DNA of 64,000 nucleotides, taken from contig JAUPFP010000007.1 in assembly GCA_036925085.1 (NCBI GenBank), positions 7,712,228-7,776,227 on the forward strand, given 5' to 3'. Positions 36,761-48,956 of this stretch are shown piece after piece. Within the stretch, counting starts at the first letter, position 1. Each line of letters starts with the position of its first letter. The DNA comes from Brachycybe producta. Taxonomy: Eukaryota > Arthropoda > Diplopoda > Playtdesmida > Andrognathidae. The position numbers and the translations under genes were made by a program. Under the pieces are notes generated by a model, which was not told the origin of the DNA, did not search any database, and saw nothing but the letters and a program-made list of their open reading frames with translations.

Positions 36761-38570
36761 TGCACAAAGAATAATAATAACATAACCCAGAAAAAAAATA
36801 TTTTGTATTACAAAAAAAACTTTTTCAGTTTCATAAATATTTCAAAAGAAATCATAAAAATCAACATAAAATGTGACTAGAAACATTTATCTAGAATTTT
36901 CAAATATCATTCTTCCTCTATTCATAACATCTTAATGTAGAAGACAGACAGATAGAGACACACACGCACACAGTAGGACACTGCTGACAGACTTAATATA
37001 AAAAGAACACAAAATTTCTCTAAAAATACAGAAAGAAAAAAAAAATTTAAGCTCAAAAATAATTATCTCCTAAACCTCATGTTATTTTTTTTTCATCTTC
37101 TTATATTTTTTGTTACATCAGCAGCACCTTCATTCACAATCTCATATACTGCTGAAAATCTCTTGTCACACACCATTCCCAAGATGATTTCTCATCCCAG
37201 TCATCATGAAATCACATTTCCCTTCTTGGTTTGGTTTTTTTTTTCTTCTGTCTCTTCTTTTCGAACCCCTCCTCACATCCAAAGTTAACATTTTTTTTTC
37301 TAATAGATGCTAGATAGACCATATGTTGGTTCCCTTCAAGCTAAAAACTAAACATAACCAACGTTAATACAGTTATATTTTTTCTTTACTGTTGAAAAAA
37401 AAATTACAGACTGAGTCATGAAATAAGAAGTACAAGCAAAGCATATAAATCTACGCTATTGCAATATGTATAAAAAAGAAATCATGGATGGTACAACACC
37501 AGAAGGCAAAAAAAAAATGGAATAAGATTTTCTCTTGTATGTGTGCGTGGGTGAACGAATATAATCTGAGAAGATGGAAAAAGCAAGAAAAAATGGGGTT
37601 TATAAATAGCTAAAGTTGGCTTTGTGTTAACTAGATCTGACTGTGGATATGAAACTACACTGTAGGCCTTTTTGGTCTTCTATTCCTAGGTATCCTAACC
37701 CTCTAAGTGTTTCCAGAAGAAATTTGAACAAAACTCCGAGTTTTTCTAGCTTATACTAGAAATGATTTTCCAGAACAGATGAGATTTTTTTTTCTTCTTC
37801 TTCGAATTTGAAAACTGTCTTTATAAATATAATACATATATATGTAAGTATTGTACAGCCAGTATACAGAATGAGTATCATTGCCCATCTTCCCCCAAAA
37901 AAATGTTCTCCTCCATCTATAAGCCCTCTATAGTGTGTGCATGAAATGAAATCAAGCAAGTAGCCATACTTCATGCCAATGCCATTGAGAAAGAAAGCAA
38001 AAAAAAAAACAGCTGACACAGGAAAACATTGAAACTATGTAACAAGTAAGATGGCATACTGTGATGGCCACAAAAAAAACTTCTATTGGACACAAACAAA
38101 CAAACACATAAAGCGTTTTCAGTGATTTATTTGTGTACATTTCCAGTAGAAATTTATGTAGCAATATAGTGATGAAAATCGTTGAAACATTTAAAGGTTA
38201 AGTTACTAAAGTAATAAGTAGTAAGATGAAAAGCATTTCCAATTTTTTCTAGATGCCACAACAAAGGTGAAACTAAACTTATAAACAATACTTTATTTCA
38301 TATTCATGATACTACCCCACCTACAAACTCCCTACTTTTCAAATATACTAAGTGCAGCTGCCAACGCAATGTTTCATTTACTTTTAAATATTAATATATA
38401 TTGTTATATGGTTTACTTTAAAATATTAATATACATGTTACATATATATAATGGGTACACATCTTCATTTAGTAAAAATAAAATACAATCTCATAGAATA
38501 AATGACGAAAAAACAAACAAAAAAAAGTGAAGTTAGTGCCACAACTTAATATATACAGTATATAGTTGTA

Positions 38571-38683
<113 letters not shown>

Positions 38684-39755
38684 GTATTATATAAGAAAGC
38701 AGAAATAAAAAAGAGAAAATCGAAAATGATGCAACCGTCCATCCCCATTATTTAACCAACAAACATAAATTTCATATGAGACCCATGAAAACCATTTATG
38801 ATCTATCCTTAGAATGTAACATTAAAAAGATATGAGAAATAACTCGCAAAAAAAGTTTATATCATCATATCGTGTAGATCATATTTTTGTAAACGTAGAA
38901 AAAGCTTCATATTGAATGAAAAAAGGATCATATGAAGAGAGAAGAGAGAAAAAAAAAGCTTATGTCAAAAGGTAAAAGGCAGAAGAAGAAAAAAATGGAA
39001 AAGGCAGTTATAGTTGCGGGGTGAAGGTTGGGTTGGGAATAGTGAGAGTACGGTCTACCTAAAGTGGACTACTCAGCAAAAAGTCTCCATAGTCTATGCA
39101 TCATTTAACTACATTAACCAAGTATGACTCAATTCAAGGAAATTCGTTCAAAATACATATATATAAAAAAAAGCCCACAATACAGAAGAAGAAAAAAATA
39201 TGCACAATCCTCTAACGACAAAATGCAATTTGAAACATGTATTATTCATTGGCTTTCCATTTCTATATTATAGTGTGAGCTTCAACCATATGTACCATAT
39301 GGAGTCCAATGTATGAATGGAAAACAACGCAATTGTTCAGAACCTAATAATGTCGGTTTGCTTTTTTTTTGGGAAGGAGATTCGAAAGCACAAAGACAAA
39401 TTTAAACTGAGTTAGTTTCCCCTCAATATTTACATTGGCATAGATTGGAACTTTTTAGCATCATCAACCAATGCATATAACAAACAAGAATTTAAATTTC
39501 TAAATAAAAAAAAGATAAATACAACAATCGACATTAGCCTTAAATGCAAAACTGGATGAAACATCTGCAGAATTGTATCTCAACCGTAAAATAACAACTA
39601 AAGCATCATTTGTATTTCAAATACAAAACGATTTAACCATTTCATTCAATGATATTTCATTAAATTTATTTTTATTTTGTACGCTTAATAGAAATTACGC
39701 GATTTTATTTTGTATTTCACACGAGCGTATTTCAAATAGGCCTACAGTACATTAA

Positions 39756-40035
39756 AGCGGCGATCACACATTGGCAATATTTAAAGCAAAATTGACTGCA
39801 ATGTGTTCTTGAATTACTTGCATTTGCCAATGTGATAAATACTCTTGCAAGACTCAAAGTGGTTTCTTGCACACCGTCTTGCAGAAAACGCTGACTTTCG
39901 TTTTTTTTTTGCAAGAAACTGTGCGAGGTTCACAGCAATATTTCACATATTTCTTGCAATAAATTTCTCGAAAACAATATCCAGTGTGATTTACACTGAA
40001 TCTTTCGAGCAAAAGTAATCAGTGTGATCACCGCT
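39756..40035. mobile_element. TTAA-flanked MITE, family B
   Basis: The ends AGCGGCGATCACAC and, inverted, AGCGGTGATCACAC are terminal inverted repeats with one difference, and both are flanked by TTAA (39752-39755 and 40036-40039). The 280-bp interior has internal self-complementarity (CTTGCAAGAC…, TTGCAAGAAA) and no coding capacity. The termini are unrelated to family A. A TTAA duplication suggests piggyBac-type mobilisation. Confidence 0.8.
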
Positions 40036-42813
40036 TTAATACAATTACAGATGTAATATGCCAAAATTGACTACAAATACGAAGTGATGCATCTAAAGGA
40101 ATTGAATTGTGAGTAATGTTGAAGCAATAAAAATAGAAAAGTTGTAGATCTGTACATCGACAGTGCTCAAATGTCATATTTAAATTTAAGCAACAACAAC
40201 GACAACAAAAAATAAAAAAGACTACAGATAAAAAAAACATGAGGAGAGAAGAAAAAAATTGTATCTCTCGAATTGAAATGTCAAAAGTTGTGTGACACGT
40301 CGGCCTCTCAATGGTCACAATGGAATTTATAACAATAGAGAAACGGCGATAAAAAAAAGAAATAACGTAAATTTGGAGCACATGGCAAAAACATAACAAA
40401 AATGTCATATCGTGTGCGATTACTACACGTTGTATTTTTATGACAGAAGAAAACGCAAATGAGAGAGAGAAAAAAAACAGACACATACAAAACATACATA
40501 AAAAAGAGAAATATTGTTGAACAAATCATTATACACATGAACAGTTGAACACTGTGCGTAAATTTTCTGAACAACATTTTAAGACTTTAATTTGTAGTGA
40601 CTGTGGCTATAGTTCTTTTGAACTGAATTAACGAATTTAACGTCATGGTAAAGATAACCAGACGAAAACTTCCCATGGTGTATTCAATTTCATCTTGCAT
40701 CTCCCAAAACCCATTCTTCTAAAACCTTCCTCCCCACCACCCCCCTCCCCCCTCTCTTTTCACCTTACAAACTCACAAGGTTTTTTGTTGAACCTGAACA
40801 TATAGGCAAAACAAGCACACACATACAAAAAAGGCTTGGGAAGTGAACAAATTCAAAGCATAACATGACAATAGATTGGGTATACGTTTTCACATGTGAA
40901 AGTTTTAGTTTGGTCACTAAAGCAGTGTGACACATCAGGTGAAAAAAATTGGGATCATGCAGAATTTCTTCTTAAAAAATAAACACACCCACACATGCTA
41001 TTCTATTTGATAACGACAGGCTATATTGTATACATGCCTATATTTATTACCTGTAGCCCTCCACATTCGACCAAACCCATTGAAATAATATGGAACATAA
41101 CAAATCGATCTTAAGTCCAAAACTGAAACTAAGAAGAATTTTGCTTATATAAATGCATAAGCGCTTTCTCTCATAATATTTATATTGAGAGGTGAGACTG
41201 TGAGAGCAAACAAATCTGGCTTTTAGCTTTACATTTTTTTTAGCCTTTAGAGATGCGGCTTTACCATATATGTATAAAGATAAAAAAACTCCTATTTCAA
41301 AGACTCAAGACAAAAACAGTACTGCACCATATTTTAATTTTAAATCAATCTTGAACAACAAAAAACAGCAAAAGCTAAAACTTTTTTAAGAAAAAAAATT
41401 TCAGAAAAAAATATTCAGATGATTGTGACAACACTCTTGTCTTGTCTCTGTCTTTCCCCTTCAAACAATATAAAAACTGCATCAGTAACTATTTTATTCC
41501 ATTTTCACTTTCCCATTGTATATACTGTATATATTTATATATACAGTGCCAACAATTTTTCAGAAAATATCGACTGAAAGAGTGAAGAGATCACGTGTTC
41601 TAGTTGTATTACTATTTCATCAAATTAAAGATGACATTGTAAGTTACAAAAAGACACACACAAAAAATATAATCTCATACAATCGAACTGTATAAAGTCC
41701 TCGATCTTTACAAAGTTACATCAAAAATTTATAAGTAATCCTATTAACCAAGAACAAAAAAATATATATATAAAAAAATGCCCTTTTGCAAAAAAAAAAA
41801 AAAAGATAATCTTCGTGACATTTGTAGAAGATATTTGTTAAAAACAAACAGAATGATCGCATCATGTTATATTGTCTATACACAAGTTCGATTCATTGCA
41901 GCCTACTTAAGAGGATATATAACTTTGGGACAAAAATCGATAAAAAAAAAACTGTGGCCATCTAACGAGGAGAGAAAAAAGATTATATCCTCAAGAAAAG
42001 ATCTTTCTCGTATAACTTAAACCACCTATAGGTTTGTCCAAAATAAGGTAAAGTAAAACAAAAACAACCAACAACACCAACAACAAACAAAAAACGAGAG
42101 AATATCTTCGAAAAACAGAAAATAGATAGGGGAAATTAAGTTTTATTTGCAGCTAGTTGTTTCACGACCGTGCCACAACTATTAAACTTTTGTTACTATC
42201 TCAAGAATATAGAGAGATTAATTGTAATCCATGAAACAAGTGACAGTTCTAAGATTTTCAACTTGATGTACCCTAAGCTATTATATTTGTGTGTGTGTAT
42301 TGTTTGCATTTACATACTTAACCGTATATAAAATAAATTGTATATATACACGTCTTCCTATCTCGAGTGTTGTGTTTATGAAAAATATGAAACTAACTTA
42401 AGACGTGATTCTTTACGTTCTAAATAATGCTTTACTAATTGCATAACCTAACAACTATTGGGACCTAAGCTCTTGACAATCTTCTTTTTTGATAAAGGAG
42501 TTCAATTACGCAGTAAATATATACGTATTAGATAGACCTATATGTAACAAAAAATCTTTTGAACACTGTTTACCTTTGATTACATTTATGCCTGAATAAC
42601 ATCCTTATTTATATGCATGCCTAAAACACACATGTATCCAACATGCAGTCCTCAAAATATTCATAATTATAACATACAGGGTAGTCCCAATATATTGTTA
42701 CCAACGCTTGTACTTACTGTATAAATTTGTTATTGATACTTTGTTTTGTATAATGTTAGCTGATGACACTGATGGTTGCTACAAGTTATTCCCCCATGCA
42801 ATTGCAACACTCT

Positions 42814-42815
<2 letters not shown>

Positions 42816-42875
<60 letters not shown>
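42816..42875. repeat. (ATT)n microsatellite
   Basis: About 60 bases of pure ATT trinucleotide repeat. Confidence 0.96.
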
Positions 42876-44139
42876 GCGCATTTCATAATTTAAATTTGAA
42901 AACATATTACACAAGTTTTAATTGTTTTTTATTAGTATCTAATAGCGCATTTTAATTATCCCGTATTAAAAAAAAAATTAAACATCACTAATAATCATCT
43001 TCTTGTAAAGTAATTTATATTTGGTCATTTAAAAACAAGCGAAAACCAAAAAGAAAAAAGCATTTAAAATGTAATAAGAGAATCATCACCAAAAAGGCAT
43101 CAGGAGTGCTCGACTAGCCCCAAAATCCATAAACGAAACAAGTTAAAAACTTGCAAAATACGATAAAGCCTATACAATCGTAAACAAAATTAAATGTTTC
43201 CTACTTTCTTGCAGGTGATAACTAGACAGTGTGACCACCCTGTAGAAACAAAACTTCATAAGAGTGAAATAAAGCTTAAACACACTGTTTTTTATAATAC
43301 CCAAAAGTAAACATGATTTTAATTAGTTTTGACTTATACAAATGAAGCAATAATCAGTAAAGCAGCATGAGTAAAATAGTAAAATGCATTTATGTGTCAA
43401 TAACATACACAAATTTAGGCGACAATGCCAAAAGAAGAAGAAGAAAACCTCAACGTCACGCTTGTCAACAGCAGGTTACCTTTTTTGCAATTTATTTATT
43501 TATTTTTTAAATTTACACAATTCATAATTGATTTAAAAAAAAGATATGCCAATATGTACAGTGTTCTCGTATATAACCCCAGATAAAAAATATTAACTTT
43601 TGCAATTTAAGATTTAAAAAAAAAAAAAACTTTTCAATAGAAAAATAATGTAGAAAACGTTCAGAGAGAGAATCCACGCAAATTATATTGCCTAATGCAC
43701 ACGATGCAATGAATAAAAGATTCTTTGATATTATGTTACTCAAGAGGAAGCTTATAATGCTATTAGCAGATTGCAGGGCACTGAAGAGTAATCTGTGTTT
43801 CACTTGCTCTATAGATATGAAAGCAAAAAAAAAGTAGAAAGGAATATAATATATATAAAAAAAAAAGAAAGCGCCATTCTCTGACAGAAAATAAGGCAAG
43901 AAAAAAATGGCCACCATCAGGAAATCCGTTCCTTACCACGCCCAAGTTATAATACAACAAACAACCTATATCAGATTTCCCAATGGAACATGAGATTTTG
44001 GTAAATGTTGATTGGATCCATTCCGTTATAAGGCGTCACCTCACTATTGTTAATATAAATAAACGATAAATTTATCAATGGGAAAACAACAACCAAACAA
44101 TAAAGAAAGCAAAGGAGGAAAAAAAATGCGGTGTTCTCT

Positions 44140-44160
44140 TTTTTTTTTTTTTTTTTTTTT
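44140..44160. repeat. Poly-T tract
   Basis: About 21 consecutive T. On the minus strand it would be a poly-A tail, but no retroposed sequence is recognisable upstream of it. Confidence 0.9.
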
Positions 44161-47033
44161 GGATCTTTAAATATTAAAAAGCCAGGACCTTTCTATATAC
44201 AAGAGAAGAAAAAAAAAGAATTGACAATACAGACAAGCCAGACTAACAACCTCATGGTAATATATGTTATTTTTATGAAAAAAGGTGGAGTAAGTAAAAT
44301 TTAGACGAGGTCGACATTTGGAAAACAAAAGGCTTGCTTTGCATGGATGGCCACAGCAAGAATCATCCATCCCTCCTCCAATATCCATTCTTAGATATCT
44401 TACTGATGGAAATATACATATACAGTATAAACATTTTTCATATATATGGCAATAGAAACAGCTGGTATTATTAAATTATGGATCTTTATATCGTTTGACA
44501 CATAGTGATATAATGTGTGACTGTGTATCATATGTGTGTGTTTAAGGAAGAGAGCACAGTGTAATAACAACAAATAATACATCAGGAAAATATTACCATT
44601 AAATGCATGTTCAATAATGCCATTGTTTTTTTTCCTATTTTTTTTTTTCATTGTAAACGATCAGAGAGGGACAGAAAAAGGGGTGGGGACATATGTTGTT
44701 GTTGATGCCACCACCCAATTTATATCTCTTGTGATATTAGTAGTTTGTCGTCAGTCAAAAAGGCCAGAAAACAGTTTGAAGAAGGCGAATAACCTCCTCA
44801 TCTCCTCTCATATATAAACTATAATACATGTTGGACGTTTTATCAGTTTAGAAACACGCCTCATGACAAAGAAATAATGACTAATAATCATTCATCACCT
44901 CTTCCTACCCAGACTAAATAATGTCTTGGTTATTATCACCAAAAAGCTGATAGATCTTTGTAGAAAATATATATAGAGGTATATTATTAAAAGTAATAAT
45001 ATATGACTATAGTTACAATATATATCATTGACCTTTTCATCGCACCATATCGGTTTTTTATGTGACTGAGTTCGAATGTCATTAAGGTTCACTTTCGATT
45101 GTGAAACTCTCAGCACACTGTTTTTTAAAAAAAATATAAGTTTTAAGAGTGATTTTTTAAAAAAAAAGCCTGGATTTGTGTTGTAAATAATGCTTTTAGT
45201 GAATTTTATTCTGTTAAAATAATATTACTACATTATTTTCTACAACCACTTTTGGTTACAACACATTTGTATTTGCCAAAAAAAAGTCCTTTGCATACAT
45301 TCACGTTTTTCTTAAATCGTTGCTTCTACCGATGTTTAAAAAAATGTATTATTTATTAATAAAGCAGTAATTTTCTTCTTTTGGTGACTGTGTAGCAGGT
45401 TCACACCAAAAGTCCCCTTTTTGGGATGTTGTAGGTACTAGGGTAGTTTAGTGATTTGTGAGGTAGTTGCATTACCCACCTGTTATTGGTACTAAGCTTA
45501 CCCACCAAACATCCCTCGCCTAAACTTTTATTTCCTCTCAATATCCCCCCCCCCAACCCTCTTCCTTCCACTTTTATCCCCCCAATTTTATTCATAATCT
45601 CATGAATGAATGAAAAACTATCGTGAGAAACTGTGAAGTTGGAACTAAAGTTTAGTTTAAGCAACCAACTCACAGAACGCAAATACTAAAATGTAGGGTC
45701 CAAAATGTGTCCATCATAATACTTGAAGACGTCTTCGAAAAATCTAAACAGTCAAAAGTCAGACAAGATTTATAAAAAAGCCATAGGCAGATAGATATCT
45801 GGACAACAAAAACCATAAAACCTGTTTCATCATCATTCTCATAACTGATTCAAAACCAGTTTGTTTTTTTCGTCAAGAATGATAATTATAACAACTTATA
45901 TTTTTATAATTGATAATTAAAAAAAACAGAATGATGTAAAGGTCAACTACCGGTCATTTGAAAACATGGGGTTATTTTTTTCATGGTACCTATACTAAAA
46001 AAAATTTTTCTTGTCCAAATTCAACTCAATGTAGATGAAAATGTTATTATTTTTTTTGTTTTCTTCTAACAAGCCCACAATTAGAAAGGGAATTATTTTT
46101 GACGCAGAAAGTGATGTTCACTCATTATAAAAGCTCAAAATAAATCAACCACAAAAACACATGGTCAATGCGTCAATAAGTGAAGTGGTCAACAACAATC
46201 ATATTGCTTCAAGTATATGTTCTGTGCAATGTTGCTAGCTAAGCTTATAGCTTATATTGCGGCAAATAGACAAAAAAGACAATAGTATTTCACCTATTTC
46301 CGCTACAACAAGTACACAGAAAGTAACAAAAAAAAAATACTCATGTCCATCCATCCATGTATCTTCCTCATAATGTTGGTGGCCAGACATGGATGAGGTG
46401 GAGAGGCAAAGGAGGGACTTAACAGAACAATTAAAGTAATCTCTGTAGCGTGTTGCCCACAAAAGTCTGAGATATAAATAAGCAAAACAATACAATATAA
46501 AGTGGAAGAGGGCAAAAGAACAAATAAATAGTAAGATAGATCGCAAACAGAGGAAAAGGTCAGAGCCTCTTTTTAGTGAGTTGACGCCCCAGAAAGAGAC
46601 AGATAGAGAAAGACAGAGATAGAGGGAGATAGAGAAGAAAGAAAAAAATTAAAACCAACCAAAAAAAAAAATTAACTTGCAATATAAAAAAATTAAAAAA
46701 GAACAGCTGTTTATGTCAATTGTACAAATTGAAGCACACTTAAAATGAGGAAATGACGTCATACTTGTGCGTCTTGAAAACTGATGTGTGGAAAAGAAAA
46801 TGAAGTTAATTTACTTAAAATGCACTCATACTGATTTGACAGTCAAGAAGAGAGAGAACATTATATAAGAAATATATTTGGAACGTCAGATTGTTCGGAA
46901 TGGTTGCAAACACAAAATTTAGAATTTATGAGGCAAATACACTCTCCCTTATATGTCTTTCTGCACTCCAGATTGAACTAACAAAAAATATTTACTTCAA
47001 CTGCCACTAACAGTGCATCACAAGTGACTTACA

Positions 47034-47082
47034 GTATGTTACCGTCAAAGTAGAAAAAAATAGTTATTCTGCTCAAGTTTTG
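47034..47082. repeat. Dispersed short repeat, related to 49509-49550
   Basis: TATGTTACCGTCAAAGT followed by AAAA and AGTTATTCTG matches GCATGTTACTGCCAAAGT, AAAA and AGTAATTCTG at 49509-49550. The two are direct copies of an unidentified repeat about 2.5 kb apart; I could not extend the match with confidence. Confidence 0.4.
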
Positions 47083-47261
47083 GACAATGTGCAGAATGCA
47101 GATTGCCTAAACAATGTAAACCGCAAACCAATCAATTATGTAGATTGACTTGTTGTTATAGGCAATCAGTACTTTGTCTAAACCATGGAGATAGTCTAAA
47201 TTTACTACCAAATTTGTGATATTACACAGAGACCAACATACCAACAATGTGCAAGCCCCAG

Positions 47262-47395
47262 ACTGGGTATGGACAGATAGTTTAAGAAACCATAGGCTTT
47301 GTGGGCCTTTTGGAATTTGTGGACATCATGGGTGTGGTGAGCAGGGCTTGCTATAAAAGTGTTGTGGGCTGAGCTAAGCTTCAATTATTTTTTAG
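47262..47395. repeat. GCCCA-type dispersed repeat, second copy
   Basis: Read on the minus strand this contains TCAGCCCACAACAC, TATAGCAAGCCCTGC, ATGATGTCCAC and AGGCCCACAAAGCC, related to the segment at 16990-17215 (TATAGTGAACCCAGCC, CCATGTCC, GAGGCCCACAGACG). The two lie in opposite orientation. Confidence 0.4.
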
Positions 47396-48381
47396 TAAAT
47401 GTAAAGGCCAAACCGCATATTTGCTTTCTACAGCTTTAAAGCTAAGTTTTTCATTGCCTTTTATAGCTTTTCATGTTAGTGCATATTTGCATATTAATGC
47501 TTGCATTTTGAAGCCTCCATTTGAGATACATGCACTGAAATACATGTACTAAATAACAGATTAGATCCCATGAAAAGTAAAAAGGCACGTCAGCTAATTA
47601 TGGCATAGCAGCTACATATCAATGTTTGAACAGGTAACTAACTGGTGAGATTTTGATGAAAATATGCAGTATTGACTTCGTTACTTTACATTTTGCTGCT
47701 AAAAAAAATCAGCAGCAAGAAGTAGATTCAAAGCTGCAGAAGGCAAATATGCAGTCTGACATTGTCTCTCGTATTGCACATTGAGTAGGGTTACTGCAGA
47801 CGACTCATTTTCCATTTTGGCAATAGTATGCATAGCACAGCATGTGTTAGAGCCATCGAAACGACGATCACCATCATGTATACCCATCATAGAATGATAT
47901 ACCTTCGAAACATTCCTATATTGGAGAAACATAAAGAGATTTACGAATATCCAAAAGGAAGAAAGCTTTCATGTCGAACAAACTGCATTGTTACTTTTGA
48001 TACTTATATTTTTTCTATGTCTCAAAAACTCCCACATCTAACCAGAAAAAGAGCAAGAGCCATGAGGATTCACGATGCTAAGAATTGTGCAAAGGAGAAG
48101 AAGAACGACATTGGCATCTTCAAATCTATAGTTCTGATACTGTAGCCACATTGTAGATGATGGCCATGAAAGTTATTTATGAGAATACGACCAAAAAAAA
48201 AGATGGAGGAGAAAAATTCTAGCTTAAAATTGAACAGGGAGGGTAAAATAAAAAACGAAACGATCTTTTGATTCATTTCGAATCTATAGACTCGTGTGTG
48301 CCAAACACAAAGCATACTTTCAACAATGGTTGTTCCATAGACATTTTTTAATGCATGAAATGAACGTGAAATTCTTTTTTT

Positions 48382-48650
48382 CTTTTCAGAAACAATATTT
48401 AAAGAAGAAAAATCAAAGTTTGTTAGAAACTAGAATTGCAAACAGTTATAATAAAAGTATTTCCATGTCAATATTTTTTTTAAAAATTTAAACCAGTTTG
48501 AAAACAATCAAAGTTAACATTTTATTCCAACTACGTAAAATAAAGGCTGATTTTTAAAGATATTATTATCAATTAACTTTTGCATAATCGTTTACTACTG
48601 AACTTTTTAACAGACTGAATTTTCTTTTAATGTTGCTTCTGAAAAAAGTT
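48382..48650. mobile_element. Old palindromic MITE-like element, family H, copy 3
   Basis: The left end TTTTCAGAAACAATATTTAA, followed by AGTTTGTTAGAAACTAG, is the imperfect inverse of the right end AACAGACTGAATTTTCTTTT then TTGCTTCTGAAAAAAG. Clear relative of the copies at 4230 and 29752. It lies about 75 bases left of the GC-richer element at 48725. Confidence 0.6.
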
Positions 48651-48724
48651 CAGGATAATTTTGTCAATTTTTGTAATAAGAACTGCTAACCAAAATTCAC
48701 TTGCGACCGACCTCACTGTTAGAG

Positions 48725-48956
48725 CGCTCACAGACCAGCGACTTTTAATGGTCGAGATTTGCTGCAAAACGTTATTGGCCTGCGGCCGAAACTTGATCCC
48801 TCCAGTCGACAATACGACCACTTTTTGTAATTTATTCAAATGCACTAGAACCACTCCTCAATCGCTGGTAGTCGACTCAATTGGTCGGTTTCGGTAACAC
48901 GGCGACAACTTTTTACAGCCGATCTCGACCACTAAAAGTCACTCGTCTGTGAACGA
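48725..48956. mobile_element. GC-richer MITE with long imperfect inverted repeats
   Basis: The left arm CTCACAGACCAGCGACTTTT then AATGGTCGAGATTTGCTG is the inverse of the right arm CAGCCGATCTCGACCACTAA then AAGTCACTCGTCTGTGAAC. The pairing continues inward (GGCCGAAACTTG, CCAGTCGAC against GTCGACTCAATTGG, GGTTTCGG). About 230 bp, CpG-rich compared with its surroundings and without coding capacity. I see no clean target duplication, so the superfamily is undecided. Confidence 0.65.

Noticed and set aside
43522-43917. A 131-codon minus-strand frame rich in Phe and Leu
   Set aside because: The hydrophobic look comes from T-rich DNA; no domain, no splice signals in a consistent phase.
48661-48897. 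A 78-codon plus-strand frame of balanced composition
   Set aside because: It lies almost entirely in the palindromic element at 48725-48956, which explains its composition.
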